Part shown: positions 43,108 to 57,476 of the stretch, piece by piece
Layout: each line of letters opens with the position of its first letter
How positions within the stretch are numbered: position 1 is the stretch's first letter
Assembly (NCBI GenBank): GCA_016785225.1
Contig: JAFBJZ010000912.1
Coordinates: 124,001 to 188,000 of the forward strand
DNA length: 64,000 nucleotides
Reading direction: 5' to 3'
DNA from: Psettodes erumei
Taxonomy: Eukaryota > Chordata > Actinopteri > Pleuronectiformes > Psettodidae
The notes under the pieces: generated by a model
Databases searched by the model: none
Told to the model about the DNA's origin: nothing
What the model saw: the letters and a program-made list of their open reading frames with translations, nothing else
Position numbers and translations under genes: made by a program

Positions 43108-46100
43108 ATGTTCATCTACATTCCTCCACATTCTCTGCCCAGCATGCATGAACAACATTACTGAATTACCTTGCCATTCCTCCACTCGTTTGTGACCAGA
43201 CACCAATCCACATTCCTTTTGGAAAGAAACAAACCTTTTCTATTTAACGAATTCCCCTGGTAAAAGCTTTTTTTTCACCAAGGTCATCAGTCCTCCCTTT
43301 TTTGTCATCAGTGGAGTCAAACATTCCACCACGACCACTCTTACTCCGATAAATTTTCTGTGTCCTCGTCTCCCAGATTCCAGAGGTTAATGCTAGAAAA
43401 ACACATTCAAGACTTTTAACCTCTTAGAGTCCCTCAAGGACTCACAGGGGCCACAAGGAAATCTGTACAATATATTTGTACAAAGAGTACAAATATCAGA
43501 AAAAATCAGACAGTGATAGTGGGTCTGTCTGCAGCCAAAGGTGAGAGTGGGGGTCTTGCAAGAGTTTTCATAGCTTACATTTATGTTACAGAAACAAGTT
43601 CAAACCAAATCAGGTAGTTAACATTCCTTTACTCCAGTACATTTGATCTCAAATGCCACCTCCTCCACATCTCCATAATTCCATAGATGCTTCTTGGCAG
43701 TCTTTTCGCAAACTGGCATTCATACTTTCCTACTGACATCTGTTATATCACTGAGGTGGTGGAACTGTCCCCAGTTGTCCATGACAAGGCCCTTAAACAC
43801 TTGAAGCGGTCTGCAGCTCCCCCTATTGTTCAATTTGGTTATTTTTGAATGAATTTTTGTCAGACATTTTAGTCATTAAAAATGACTAAGTGCGTGTGTG
43901 CAATTGACTGAGAGGTAAGGTGCTGGAGCAAAGCCATACTGAAAAGACCATGTTAGAAACGTACTAATCCAGCCTTTTATCTGTTGTGGCACTTCTCATT
44001 TTCACAAAGCAAAAAATTCTTTTAGTCTGTATTCTGTCTTCTGTCATGTGACGGCTCTAATAATGGTCTGATCACAGGTGAGAGACCAACTTAACAAACC
44101 TTACAGAAATGTCAGAAGGTGGAGCGTGAAAATACACTCCAATTTACCAATGGACTTTTGCCAGCGTATTTCTTTTGGTTTTACAAATAAAAACATCGAA
44201 ATGAGAGATTATTTGCATCCACAGATATACAGTTTTTAAAAATAAAAATAAAATAAAAAATAACTGTATTCAGATTATTTTCTTTCATGAAGGTAAACGT
44301 TGTAATATTACACTGTTAAATGATATGAAAATATTATGTGCACATTAGAAAAATATGAAAGATAAAAGTATACATTATGTAGAAACATGGCCTCAGTGAG
44401 TATTATGTCTGTATATTATGCTATCATTATTTATGATGGTTTATGCAGCATTCATGTATAAGTGGAATTTTATTGTTGTAGTCAGTTGATGTGGGGATAA
44501 ATGACAGAGGGGCATATCATGGATATATATAATGGAATATAATGTAAATCCCCAAACAAAGTCAAATTTGTGATCAACTACAGGACTTCAGCCAATGTAT
44601 TTTGTTACACTGGGCTATAATAGTTAGTAATAATATAATCTTGTGCCACTGACAGGAGCAAGACCTCTAAATCTGGTTAAAATATGTATACACCCCTGCT
44701 GGCTTTCTCAAGCAAAATTGTTTCAGACTAATTTATGTCCAAATTCTAAGAAACCTGTCTTATTTGGATGTTTTTCTCCATAATATTCTTTGTTGTTTAT
44801 TTAAGTTGATATGGTTTGTCAGAGCGGGTCTGTAACAGAGCTGTTTCTTCCAGTCATGTGCGTGAATAATGACACTGCCTGAACACTTGATGTCTGCCTC
44901 TGAGTTCTACCCTATTACAACCATTATGATAATGGAAATCTTACCACAGTGGCTGCTGCATACGTTCCCTTGGAGCCAGCAGGCAGTTTACCATCTGCGC
45001 ATGTTGACTCTGAGCACACGACACCCACTTCTGATGAAAAAAACGAGTCTACAGCCACACTATCATGCACTCCTGCTTCCCTACAGTGCTCATCCCTGTT
45101 TCTAACATGTATAGATCAGATGTAAAAGGTATTATCAAGGTTTCATATCAATGCCAACATATACTATAGAGTAATGGTTCCAATTTCTCAATGGGTCAAG
45201 GGTCACAGTGCTATTTCGCCGGTCGTTTAGCGACAGACTGATTTTTATTATAGATAGGACATATTAAAGTGTATACAAAGTCAGGGTCATCACTGAGCTG
45301 TGAGTCTGAGTTAAGCTTTCACTTGACACACTGCAGCTATCAGTCAGGGACAGGACACCAACAGTTCAGTGAAAACACTAGTTTGTAATGTCTAAAATGC
45401 AGGAGAAATGGATGTCCTTTACCCTCTCTCTCATATAAATCCACCACACCTGAGGTGAGACTGAGTCCAACTCAGGATTTACAGCCTGGAATGAAACTGT
45501 TTCCTGGCTCTCACAGACTCAATGACACCCCCACAGTTGAGATGTCAGCAAGGCATTCTCCAGCAACTAAGCTTTTTTCTATCTTAATGGAAAAAGGCTC
45601 TGTTTATGACACACAAACTAGATTAAGTGCAGGTCTGTGGACTGTTCATCTTCCTGCCCCTTTGACCAACCTCCCGCTCTACCAACTAAGGTAACCACAA
45701 ACACCTGAGCAATAAAGATATCTCTGTTCTTTAACAGAGAAAGGAGTTGTTGGTTACCTCACAGGGTGACCTCCTGGAGCTGCGCTCTGCTTCAAGTGTG
45801 ACTGCTGGGTGTCATCTACTGTATGTTATTTCCCTCCCCCAAGGCCTGAATGCTGTTCCAAAATCAGGCAAGGCAGGTAACCTTTATTTATAACATATTT
45901 ACATTTTGATAAAAGAAACCCTGTAAAAATACTGGAATTTTTAAATAAATTGTTAAAAAAAGAAACAGCAGCAGCGATGATAACAAAACAAGAAACAAAT
46001 TTCAGTGTCCACAGTGGTATAGCCATGACCCTGGACAGTGGATGAAAAGTTTGCAGGTAATGAAAGGTCAACTCAGTATGACCGCCTTCCAGTTTGACTT

Positions 46101-47630
46101 AACGTTGACTGAAATATTAAATACATCTTAACTGTATCTATACTGGTGTCACCAACAAATACCACATTTGCATAAAGTATCCTGCAAATGCCTGCAAACC
46201 ACTTCCAAGTGATCTTAAAACATGGTTCTCCCCCTTGGTTTGAGAAAAGCGGCTTCCGTTGGTCTCTGAACATGTTTGGTTCAGTCAACAAATATGCACA
46301 TCAGGATGCCAGCAGAAATATTTGCCAGGAGATTCAGAAAACATAATTTATTTAGAGAGCTTACTCTTTGATTATTACAGATCAAAACAATGAGCTGTAC
46401 TGAATTGATTTTTCTCTTTTTAATTATTACTGAATGGGACCGTACAAACAGTAAAATAATCAAACTACAGTATAAGCTCCAGCTGGAATTTGTATTCACA
46501 GGCATTGCTGAAAGCACTGATCACGTTAACAGAATGATATGCTTCACTGTCAAAGGAAAATGATAAAAAAGCAACAAAATGGTATCTCTTAGCTATTCTT
46601 GTGTTGCAAACAACTCATCCCTCAGTCATGCAAATACCCCAATTAATATTCTTCTGAGGAGTAAAGCTTTGTGCAAGAGTGAGCTCAATAATATCCACTG
46701 AAGAATGAGTGGTACTTCTGTTTTCACATAAGGGAGAACTGGGGTGGGGGGGTGGGGGGTGGTGGCTACTCTCAGTGCATGTTTTCTCTTGCTCATGATT
46801 ATCAGTAGGAACATTCACAGTAACTAGAGACAATTACATCTGATTTTCACTGATTTACTCTTTCCTTTATTCATTCCTTCTTTTTTTCTTGTCTTGAAAT
46901 GATGGACCATTTACTTGGTGAAGTCAGAGGGAAATTAAATAATTTGCTGAAGCTGTGACAATGTGTAATGCTTTGTGATGCTGAAATGTCAGCTTGTGTG
47001 CAGAGGATGGCTTGGGGAACACATTCATTAACGACAGATGTTGTGGGGACGAGCTGTGACATCTGCTAAATCTGTAAAATATGCTGCATATATAGATATT
47101 TAAATGGATTTTATTGCAGCGTAGCATATGTGGTCAAATAAACACACAGTCTGCATTTTACAGTCAACAAATAGATTTCCTGATTTATTTAAAAGAAAAC
47201 TGCAGCTCAGCTTTTTATTCTGTTCCTTAATTTTTTGTAAAACCATAGTCACACCTGTACAAAGAACCAAATGAAGTCCATACGTGTGGAGTGCCAGCAG
47301 TTCTCTGAATCAGATTCAGAGATTATTTTCATGGGAGCAGCACAAAATGATCGATATTCTCACACATGTTTAACTGTGTGTGGGGTGTGTGACAGCCCAT
47401 GTGTTTGTCTGTGCTTGTGTCAGCGCAGCTGCATACATATTCACTAAACTAAGACCCAGGCATATCAAAGCCAAAACAATCATAATGCACAGGATGTAAA
47501 TCTCATTAAATCAGGTCACACGAGTGGTGACTGACAGCCCAGCTGCTTCCAAACATCTCACCCATGCCCTTGTCAATCCAAAACCCATCTACACAAATAA
47601 AGTATCTCTGATGAAAAAAACCTTGATATG
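43108..47630. other. Non-coding stretch, no gene seen
   Basis: No splice-bounded conserved exon was found. A common repeat motif (GGTAACCTTTATTTATAAC) is at about 45877-45896. The rest is unassigned. Confidence 0.35.
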
Positions 47631-48021
47631 TGTGGTATCACAGGATTCCAATATGGTGTATGTCTTCTCAAATATCCAGAGGTATGTTTAAGTTAGAGGC
47701 CCCAGGGTCAAAGGTTAAGGACGAAAGGTGAGGAGCCCTAACTGATGGGCCTCTCTTTCCTTATCTCACAGCTGGGATCATTTGTGAGTGAGGGTTCCAT
47801 TTGTTTTTTCAGGTTTAGATTTAGTAAACAACACGCCTATATATGTGGGTATTCAGAGCTGTTAGGGAGAGATTTCGCATTGGCCCTGAATCCTCTCCGA
47901 GCAGCCCATGGTGCTTGTTTTGAAGCTGAACTTCTTTGCAATAAACCTTTATATACAAGCAAGACGATGTCAGCGGAGATTCCTTCATCATCTTCACATC
48001 ATCACTATTCAAGAAACAATA
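47631..48021 (+). mobile_element. Solo LTR, family LTR-A, copy 5
   Basis: It starts TGTGGTATCACAGGATTCC and ends CAAGAAACAATA. The target duplication tatg is exact (47627-47630 and 48022-48025), extending to atatg if the last base is shared. AATAAACC is at about 47940-47947. Its U3 is longer and more diverged than the other copies. Confidence 0.82.
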
Positions 48022-51000
48022 TATGTTTAATTAGCTTTCTTTGTAGTTGCGAAAAAAAAGCTTCTCTTCATATCTAAGTTTTACAGATTATCAGCAAATA
48101 ATCACTTAAATATTTTAAAATTTTTGATTGACATGCAGTTTAGCTTGTTTTTGATTCAGAGTCCCAGAGGAGCAGTGTGAGTGTGAGTGTGCATGTGTGT
48201 GTGTGTGTGCATGTGTTTATGTGGTGCATGTGTATGTGGTGCAGGCGATATAATTCCAGCCACGGTGACACACATCTTAAAGGGAAATGGAGAGAAATGA
48301 GACCAAACAGACACGGTCATAGGGGAGAGTGAGGGGATGGGGGGGATGTCTTTAGCTTTCATCTGTGATATGAAAACCCAACTCTATTGGAAAGTTTTTG
48401 GCACAATACAGTATACTCAGCTGAAGCTGCTACTCCCCGGAGAGTTGCACACTCGTAAAAATGTCACCACAAAACAGAACAAAATAGGCCATTTCCCCTG
48501 AAAAGACTTGTGTTTCAAAGGCAGTTGTAAGATGTGCAGTAGGAGAAGGCAGCAGGGCTCCCCAGTGGATAACACTTACAGAAGATTTTTTGGGGGGGGC
48601 AGAAGACAGAGTGCACATGCAGACAGCAGATTCATCTCTCTAAATACTCCCTGTGTCAACCAGTTTGAATCACCAGCAGGTGACCATGTTTAACGTCCCG
48701 GGAGAGCAATTGGACAGCAGGTCACTGCTCGGTGCGCTGCTTGATCTGAAAGGATTGTTTGCTTTGAAAGAGAAAATAGATGAAGCACGGCGGGGGAGGA
48801 TTCCCAGGTAGTTCAAGGTTAAAGCAGAACTCTCAGCACCATGCACAGACGACATGCCAAGATGTGTGACTACACAAGGCACAAGTTTCTGTCATGTTGG
48901 GAAGAGAAATGTGAACTGCCAAGAAAGTGTTGACATTGTAATTAGATGCTCATGTGGGAAATTCTTTCTTTCCTTCAGTCGTTTTGCTTTGTGATTTTAA
49001 TAAGCCTTTTTTTAACTGTCAGAGGAAGGTGACACTTCCCAATCATACCCTTAAATACACCATTAATCTCAATGATACACATGGGCCTTTATTTAGATTT
49101 TAGCCATAAACTGCAAATAAGTTTGCAGTCCCTCTGAGATGATAAAGGGCAATAACCATCATGTATCTGTAACAGTGGAGCTATTCACTGAAAGATGAGC
49201 TCATGGTTAGCTGCAGTGAGGCAATATGTTTTATCTCCAACTTCTGTGGCACATTTTGAAACTCATATGCTGTGGAGATGCTGGCAGGGGATGATGTTTG
49301 CTTCGCATCAGCAGGAACTCTTCGCTTTTTACCTGCTGTGACTGAGGGATTGTCCTCAGTCACACAGAGTGTCCTTTACCTTCATTTACCAGAACGCTTG
49401 TGGAAGCAGAGGCTGCACGGGCCGAACACACATCACACATCTTGAACTCCATTCACCTCTATACAGGTGTCCCTTTTCCATGAGAATCATGATTACACCT
49501 AATCCATCACTGCATGGGCCACTTATCGATTGACCAGTCCGGCCTTCTTCATGTGTATTATCTACAAAGTAAAGACAAATTTACATTAGGGGCTTCTCCA
49601 TTCTGCACAGATAAATGAATATATAAATAAATAAGCAGAAATGTGCCAGTGTCTTTAATTTACACGTTCACACACTGACACACAGCAACATTAGCATTTA
49701 TTCATATTCCTGTTTGTGTCAACCTGACGAATTTAAGTCCAATATTCACCCTCTCTTTAGCTCTGTTTTGCTCTTCCCCAGCTACTTGGGGAAACATTTA
49801 GCTCTTTAGCAGCTAAATGCTCCTAAGATAGCAAGATTTGTCTGTCTGCAATTTGTATGCTTGTGTAGCGGCAGTGTATGGAGTGATTTGAGTTGTTTTT
49901 TTTCCTTTTAAAACAGCTGTTTGCTTTGGCTGTTAATTTCATGAATGAGGAAAGCGCTGAGACTGAGCCAAAATTGTAAAGGGAGAGTTCGGGTTGTTGG
50001 AAGTGGAAGGTTTGTATGAGGTGCTGATGTATATTCAGTTTATTATCACCAGAAGAGTCTGGTCTGTGTGCTCCCACTTTGGAGCTGCAGACAGGATTAA
50101 GGACACAGATGCTGAACCATCTACTGCTCTGAACAGGGTCAGGTAAAAACAAATTTTAACCATCCAAAACAATGCCTCCTTCAAAAATCCAAATTATAGT
50201 TCTCAACCATAGGATGCCCATATTACAATGCAGATCAGCTGATAGATTGTGTGGCGTAGGTGCTCTTGTGTGTAGCAATATGGCATATTGGTGGTTTCAT
50301 AAAGCATTTTATTAAAATACTCCATCAAGCTGAGAAGAATTAGTCTCTGTGGACTTGTCACTATGAGTGACCTTTTTCTCATACAAGCGGTGATGTGATC
50401 AATTACACCTCTTTAAATTCCTTGCAGAGAGACATGTTGACATGTAACCTAGATACATAAATTTCAAGAATTTGCAGTCATGTGTCCTTCTGCTCTGCTC
50501 TTTTATATTAATTATTAATAGCTGGGGTCAAATCATTTCTGTGTTCCCATCAGATCACTCCAACAGTATAGAAATGGTGTATCTTTTTCAAGGTCAGCTA
50601 GTTACGTGATGTTTGTGCCTTGGCTTTATGTCGTGGCTGTGAAGCTGTAAAGCCCTCAAAAAGGGCGCACACTCATGCACGCATGAGAATACACACATGC
50701 ACGCACACACGCATCCATGTGCCGTGAATGACACATGATATAAAAGATCAACCACTTCACTGTTGTGTCAGACAAAGGAAGACCACATTAAGGTCCACAC
50801 ACACAGGCCTACATGTGAGAGCAGAGCACATTTGCACAAACCCTGATCAATAAAACAACCCTTCACCCATAAAACTTCAATCTCAAATAATCCAAGCAAT
50901 TTTCTTACTGGAGTGTAATCCCTTCAACCGAGCTGAACCTGTCCTCTTCAGTAAGGTTTGAGGTACAAAAGAACTTTTACCATTAGACTTAACAAACAGA

Positions 51001-54000
51001 AGCTACATGAAATAAGGCAAAAAAAAGAATTGTGTACAAATATCACACACACAATTTCAGACCTGCAGCAAAGGCCAAGATCAAGCCCTGATAACAGAAG
51101 CTGACATAATTCTTTTTCTCTTTTAAGGTTTCGTTCAAAAAAAGATGAATCACATTAATTGGGCAATTTTTAAGCACAGTACATGTAATTAATATCACAA
51201 AGGAAAATATACACATACATTGGATTTATAGCCTTGAATAACAACTGTTATACAATAATTTAAACCTTCCAAATCTGTTATTAGCAGTGTTTTACATTGA
51301 AGTACAAATGCTAAATCTGATGCTGCTTATTTAAAGTATGAGTGAAAGTGACCTCTCATTTTTTTCTCATCAAGTCAAACCACTTTCATAAAGATCAACC
51401 AAATACCATCTATCATAAAAGATGGGATCAAATCTTTGTGTGCAACTCATGTCTAATGCCTGCATTGACTGACCTCCAGCTGACTACCCGACCACAACCA
51501 GAACGCCCATCAAAGTCACATGGTTGCAAAGGCAACTGTGATGTTTTCAGATAATTCAGGACTTGATTGATTCTGTCCCCATGTGGCTGTTTTCACAGGA
51601 TTTTTACAATATGTGTCTGACCTGGATTCTCAGGGATCAATCACTGCAAAAGTTTCTCTTCCCACCAGAGCTACAATTTACAAACTTACGCAGTTTATTC
51701 CATTGTCCATACTTGCTGATTTACTTCTATCTTTCTTTAAAAAAATGTGTGTAAAGTAAAGTTGATTAAATGTACCCAAGTTTTAAATTATCTGTCTCTG
51801 AGATTTGTGCCGCCACCCCGACACAATCGAGTTGAATGAAATTTAATTTGAGCTACTATTCTACCAAAGCATCAAACAACAAAGCATCATCAAACATAAG
51901 CTGAGATAAAAAATTAAATTAAAAAAACCCCACACTGGCCCATACTTTAACTTGATAGAGAACGTGTCTGGTGTCATCTCCTTCCTCAGGACATTCCTTC
52001 ACTGCCTCTATCTGTAGCTCAGTGAGCAAATTATTGACTGGACATCATTCATATGTCACATGCATCATCCTCTAATTCCATTCAAGAACATTTCGCCACA
52101 CATAATACTTCATTTACTTTATTGCAGCTGTCCCTACATTTCGTAAATGATGTCTGCAGCCATTACTGGTACTGCGTCGTTTGTAAGTTAATGCTCTCAG
52201 GTATTTGTATGCTCACTGATTCATGGTATTCCATTGCATGAGTCCTGCATTTGTGTTAGTTTGATTATTGCAGTGATTATTATTCTGTTGTGCAGCTTTG
52301 CTCATTCATCAACCATAGTTCAGGCCGAGAGCTGTCTCCTGCATTGTTTATCTCATGTCTGCCATTGCTCACTCTGTTTTATGTTTATAGCATTAAATTT
52401 GTGCCGCTTCTGTCCTTCAGATACGGCCTTCAGATACTTTCTGACATCTGGTGTTGTGTTGTTTAATTCTCATTGAAGTCATTCATACATTGTTAATCAG
52501 ACACACTACACAATGTATGAATTTAGAAAGATTTATTCATTTCCCCCCACAAAACTAAAATCAACCGAATGTATGAAAAAATTTCGAATAAAAAGAATTT
52601 TCATCTTAGTTACTAATGTCATTCACACTGGGAGCCCTCAAAACACCAAGGGCACAAAGCCCATATCTGTTCTCTCTTTCAGAAGGAAAAAGGAGGTCAC
52701 ATATTTAATATTGATGTGAATTAAAAATATGAGGATCAAGGTCGGTGCCGAGAGAACTGGAGGTGATTTAAAAGGTGAGGAATCCAAAGATAAGTTGTCC
52801 CCAGGCCTGAGAGGAGGGAGCACTTGTCAGATTTGAGCAAACCAATGAGTGACAGACTAACCTGTTAAAATGCAGTATAAGCTCTTTACCCTTGACCATG
52901 TGTACAGTTTGCACACACCATCTGTGTGTGTGTATGCTAGTTTAAGAAAGCACCATCTGCCCCATGTTCACACACAGACAGAGATTGATGGAGCCACACT
53001 TCTTCATTTGTGCTCTTACTTCTCTCTCCTTGACTGCATTCATGAACTAAATTAAAGCATCAGACTGCCCCTGTTAAAAATGTTGCTAAGCTAAGGTAAT
53101 CATATTTTGCTCTGGTTTTGTACTTTGTTCTCAAACTTGGGAGTGATCCCAATCTTTACCATACAGCTCTTGAGTGATCAGCTTGCTGAGATCCCATTAG
53201 CCATGTCATCAGAGCCCTGGTCAGCACACTGCGGTAGCATAGCAGCAGATCGATATAGAGATGGAAAGGTGGTATCATTGGACTTTTTTATCCTTTATTT
53301 CATGACAGTGTGAAGAAAAGCTGCTTAGACAGGGAATGTTTGGCAATGACACGTCCGCTCGTCACTGATTCCTATGTGACCGTACAATCCAAATATAGCT
53401 ACTTTGTAGCTGAGGAGATGGAAGGGCTGGCATTTTGTCACGCCAGCTTCTGGATGTGCTGTCTGCCCATCTTTCTGTTTTCTCGACAGAAGAATGCATA
53501 AGCGGTCATGAGGTTTCTCTGTGAACCAGTAGGTGGCCAGAATGAGTGGGTGGCTCTAATTGGGGAAAAGCAACAGGGTTCCCCCTCCAGCGAAGTCACA
53601 GCCTCCCTGGTGGTGGGTTGCACCCTACAGTAGCATGCTATTCATTACCATGAACAAACCTTGAGCAGGCTGCAACCACTGTAGAAGTAGCAGGCCACAA
53701 ACTAATTCAAGGGGAGATGGGGGACGCAATAGCAAGCAACAATAGGCTGCTGAGAACCAATCATGCTTTATTAGTTTAATTTTAGATTAAGGAATAGATG
53801 AAATATCTCTGGATGTGAAGGGTGATGTCGGATGAGATTTGCCTCATTGCTTTGGTTGGACTGTGACTGCCGACACTGCAATCAGACCAACCAACAATGA
53901 CCAACATTAACACAGCACTTTTAAAATCATCTGATTTCCCACAATTTGTGCCTTCCTTATAAATTTGGCACATTAAACCATTAATGTTAGAATTCAATGC

Positions 54001-54390
54001 ATGTCTGTGTAACTTACAGCCCCATACCTGTTCTCTGTTTCAGTCAATTTCTGGTCGGTTTTTGGGGTTTGTCAAAAAAAAAAAAAAAAAAAAATGGAAA
54101 CGTTTCATGTCCTGGATGGCTGGCAATGTATTTATATTTCAGGGCCAATTTACAGATTTGTATGGCTCCATCCAACTTTCTGAAAATGTTGATATTATTT
54201 TACTATAGGAATGGCAAAAGGCTCCCTTATTAACCATTCTGCATTCTGTTAACCTGATGTGTTGGAATTTGTCAGGTAATTATGGAAAAAGCAGAGAATG
54301 AACTTCATACTGAGCTAGAATGGCACTCAGCACAGCGCATACCTCTGCCAAGGCCAAAAAATCCTAGATACATTTATCTATTGCTTATAT
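48022..54390. other. Long non-coding stretch, no gene seen
   Basis: Short TG/CA-rich patches occur at 48180-48215 and near 50690. A poly(A) run of about 19 is at 54075-54093. No conserved protein segment was found on either strand. Confidence 0.4.
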
Positions 54391-54856
54391 TGTGATGATC
54401 AGTACAGGAACCAGGCGCAAGACAGTGTGTGCTGGCAATGAGTCCACAATCCGCAAATCCAAAAATCAGTGTAGCCAGTCTGTAAACAGGGTCAGAAAAC
54501 CAGGGCAGCAAAACCAGAGGCGTAGTCAAACAGTCCAAGTCAAAAACCAGAGAAACAGCGAACAAATCCAAATGGCTAGGGCAAGAAACAGTGGTCAGGC
54601 AAAAACGTGTCTACGAAAACAGATCAGGCTTAGCGTACAGGGTTCTCGGCTCAGGCACGAAATGGTCACAATTCGACACCAGGGAAGTGTGAGGCAGGGT
54701 TTAAATACACCGGGGAGTGATGATCAAACGAGGCACAGGTGCGGGGAATTAGTCGTGTGATTAACCAAAAAAGGGGGAAGAACACCAGGGAGAGCCCTAA
54801 CAGATAACACCAGGAGAGGGCACAGACAGAAACCCGAAAGGACATGGATCATAACA
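54391..54856 (-). mobile_element. Solo LTR (LTR-D), 466 bp, Gypsy-like
   Basis: Minus-strand ends are TGTTATGATCC and GATCATCACA, imperfect inverted repeats with TG...CA. A perfect 5-bp duplication tatat flanks it (54386-54390 and 54857-54861). Minus-strand GGTGTATTTAAACCCTG is a TATA-like core of the type common in teleost Gypsy LTRs. The plus-strand open frame across it is not a gene. Confidence 0.85.
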
Positions 54857-55432
54857 TATATTGGATCAATAAAAGGAAAAACAAAATCTGATAATCTGCA
54901 TCAAATTGTACAAAGTAATAGATCGCAACATAATAAATATGTCTGATTTTTAAAATCAAGACCCATACATTATTTTGTATGAGGACATGCTGACTGTAGT
55001 GAGAAGATATTCACAGTAAGGATATTGACATGGACAGAAAACAGAAACAAAGGATCTTGATGGAGATGGATGACTAGGACATAGGTCAAATGCCCATAAA
55101 TCAAATCAGATTAAACAAGTAAAACCTCCACAGAGTGAAACTGGGCTCAATGTTACTGATGCAATGTGACTGGAAATGTCTACTTCTATAATATGAAAAT
55201 AATTTTACGAATGACTATTAACTAAAGTAATATTGTTCAGTGAACCTCTCATGTAGTTGACCTCACTCTGCATATTTGTACCTTGTTAATATATACGTAT
55301 GTAAAGTATTAAGGTAGAAATTGCTACCTCACCATCCTGCCAGCATCCTCCATACATGTTAACAGGCACTAAACATTCTCAGTTACTATCAACGAAAGGA
55401 CTGTTGTGTAATCTTAATTCATTTATTTTATT

Positions 55433-55869
55433 TGTTATGATCGAGCACTCTGACTTTCTGGACTGACTTTCCCGGTTTATTTTGAAACCATTATCTTTAG
55501 GTGTTTATTGTTTATTTTACTTCCTGCTCTCAGTGTCTTTCCCAACTCGGTGATTACCTGCACTGTCCCAATGTGTTGCACCTGTGTCTCATTACCTGCT
55601 CAGTTCTTCTGTTCTGTTTCCTCATGCTTCTCGTCAGTTGTCATGAGTTTCAGTATCCTTTCAGTTTGGATTACCTGTTTTGCATCATCTTCTTCATCAG
55701 CCTGCAGGTCCACCATCCAGAGCATCAGTAAGTCTGTTTATCCCTATTAACATGTCTTTACTGCACCTACCTGCTTTGTTTTTTGTCTGTGTTTGGGTCC
55801 TGAAGTCCTTAACCCAGAAACCACTTTGGAAGTCTCTTGGCAGCGACCCTGATCTTCGAGTGTATCACA
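55433..55869 (+). mobile_element. LTR-D-related element, no target duplication found
   Basis: It begins TGTTATGATCGAGC, close to the LTR-D start, and contains GCACCTGTGTCTCATTACC, a typical teleost LTR phrase, then TTTGGGTCCTGAAGTCC. A possible end, GTGTATCACA, is at 55869. The flanks (ttatt and ctaag) do not match, so the 3' end may be wrong or the copy truncated. Confidence 0.5.
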
Positions 55870-56418
55870 CTAAGTCCATATGATGAAATTTAAATAATTT
55901 ATTTAAAATGTAGTCTCCTGAGGACAATATATAAACACAAAAACATACATCAAGGGCAAGATGTTTGTGGTCAAATGCAACCTGCTTGGTACTTTGTGGC
56001 GTGAATCTGGTGCGCTGATTAAATGTAAAATAAAAGCCATATTGCTTGTTCCTTCTTTAAGTTAATAATTATTAGAATAATAATTATTAATTATTAAATA
56101 ATTGGATCTAATACATTAGATCACCTCAGGGGCACCACCCTTGTTACAAGGAAAGATAGCCAATTTATTAAATCAATCTCATAACTAGTACTAAATTGTC
56201 AATTTGGAACTCTGATTAATAATTAATTTAATAACTAGAACCAAAATTACCAGATTAACAACTAGTTTAGGTAGAAGGAATTTGGAGTTCTTGACCGTGT
56301 AGAGGTTGGCGGAATTCACTCTTGTGCAACATTAAACAGACAACAGGTATGTTAAATAATCATTTATTAACAAGAATAAAGAAAAGGAAACATACAATCT
56401 AGCTACAGTGTACTTTCT

Positions 56419-56459
<41 letters not shown>
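56419..56459. repeat. (TG)n microsatellite
   Basis: About 20 TG units inside the candidate LTR at 56213-57470. Confidence 0.92.
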
Positions 56460-56460
<1 letters not shown>

Positions 56461-56537
56461 TGGGTGTGTCAAAATGGCTGCTGAGGTCTGGAGGCCCTGA
56501 ACAAAGAAGATCTGTGGAGGCACTCAGACCATGTGCT

Positions 56538-56538
<1 letters not shown>

Positions 56539-56583
<45 letters not shown>
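56539..56583. repeat. (TG)n microsatellite
   Basis: About 22 TG units, 80 bp from the preceding TG tract and in the same phase of the same element. Confidence 0.92.
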
Positions 56584-56586
<3 letters not shown>

Positions 56587-57476
56587 CATGAGGTGCCAGG
56601 TTAGAGGAAGGATGGTTAGTTAGCATGCAAGCGTAACCTAACTTCATCTACTTAACAATGTGGCAGAGCCAACAATACAATAACCTGTCTACCAAACTGA
56701 TCACAACACTCAGTAAACACAAATACATCAACTCACAGTCCTTGATTTATCTTTAGCTTAGCTTATCTTAGCTTGACTAGGCCCAGTTGGTGTTACCAGT
56801 TCTGGTGTGAGAGAAACTCTCTCTGGTGTGTTGCTCCTTTGGCTGGTGGTTCCTGATGGAAGGGCCAAGCTGAGAGAGTTAGAATTCCAATGTTGGAAGG
56901 CAGTCTTTGCTGTGTGGTCCTGATGGCAGGCGCTGGAGGAAACTGGCCGCTCCTTTGGCGTAGTTGGTTAGCAGCTCGGTGCTAACTCGCTGTGTAGCTC
57001 CTGTTGTATGGAGGATTAACCTACAAACCTTGTGTTTGTTGGCCAATGGAGTTTGTTTGCGGATCTTGATTGTTCCTCAGCAGGCTCTCGCGTCGCTGCT
57101 GTGAGGAAAGGTCTGAGGATCTGCTTTGGTCAGCAGGCTACCTCAGACAGCCAGCTGCAGCTGCACAGCTGGGGGTCCCTGGAGAGTGGTTCCAGGGCTT
57201 GGAGAAGAAGAGAAGAAGAGGAAGGAGAGAAAGGAGCTTCAAAGAGAGAGAGCGGATAAAGGCTGAGCACAGCCTTTATATGACTTGATGACCTCAGAGG
57301 TCACATGCCACAGTCATCCAGTGGTGGCTGCTGGATCAGATTTCACACCTGGAAGGTTGTGGGACTTTAAGGTTCGGTGCTTTCCTTTGTCTCCAAGACA
57401 AAAAAGAAAGCCATGTGGTCGAAACTTGGTTATGCGTGGTGAGCCTCCATTGCTCACCACCAGGTTCACAGAACTC

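Larger units (their letters stand above)
56213..57470 (-). mobile_element. Candidate long solo LTR, 1258 bp
   Basis: On the minus strand it starts TGTGAACCTGGTGGTGAGC and ends AATTATTAATCA. The 6-bp sequence gaactc flanks both ends (56207-56212 and 57471-57476). A minus-strand TATA box CATATAAAGGCTGTG lies about 190 bp in and AATAAATG lies near the far end (about 56360). Two TG microsatellites are inside. Class not known. Confidence 0.5.

Noticed and set aside
43255..43330. Purine-tract-like sequence on the minus strand (AAAAAAGGGAGGACTG), suggesting a proviral 3' end
   Set aside because: It is about 190 bp from the nearest LTR-A start rather than adjacent, and no proviral reading frame lies upstream.
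54392..54760. 122-aa open frame rich in Gln, Arg and Ser
   Set aside because: It lies wholly inside the solo LTR 54391-54856 on the opposite strand to the LTR and has no conserved motif.
55501..55750. Two overlapping hydrophobic open frames
   Set aside because: They fall in an LTR-like repeat with phrases common to teleost LTRs and lack a conserved membrane-protein pattern.
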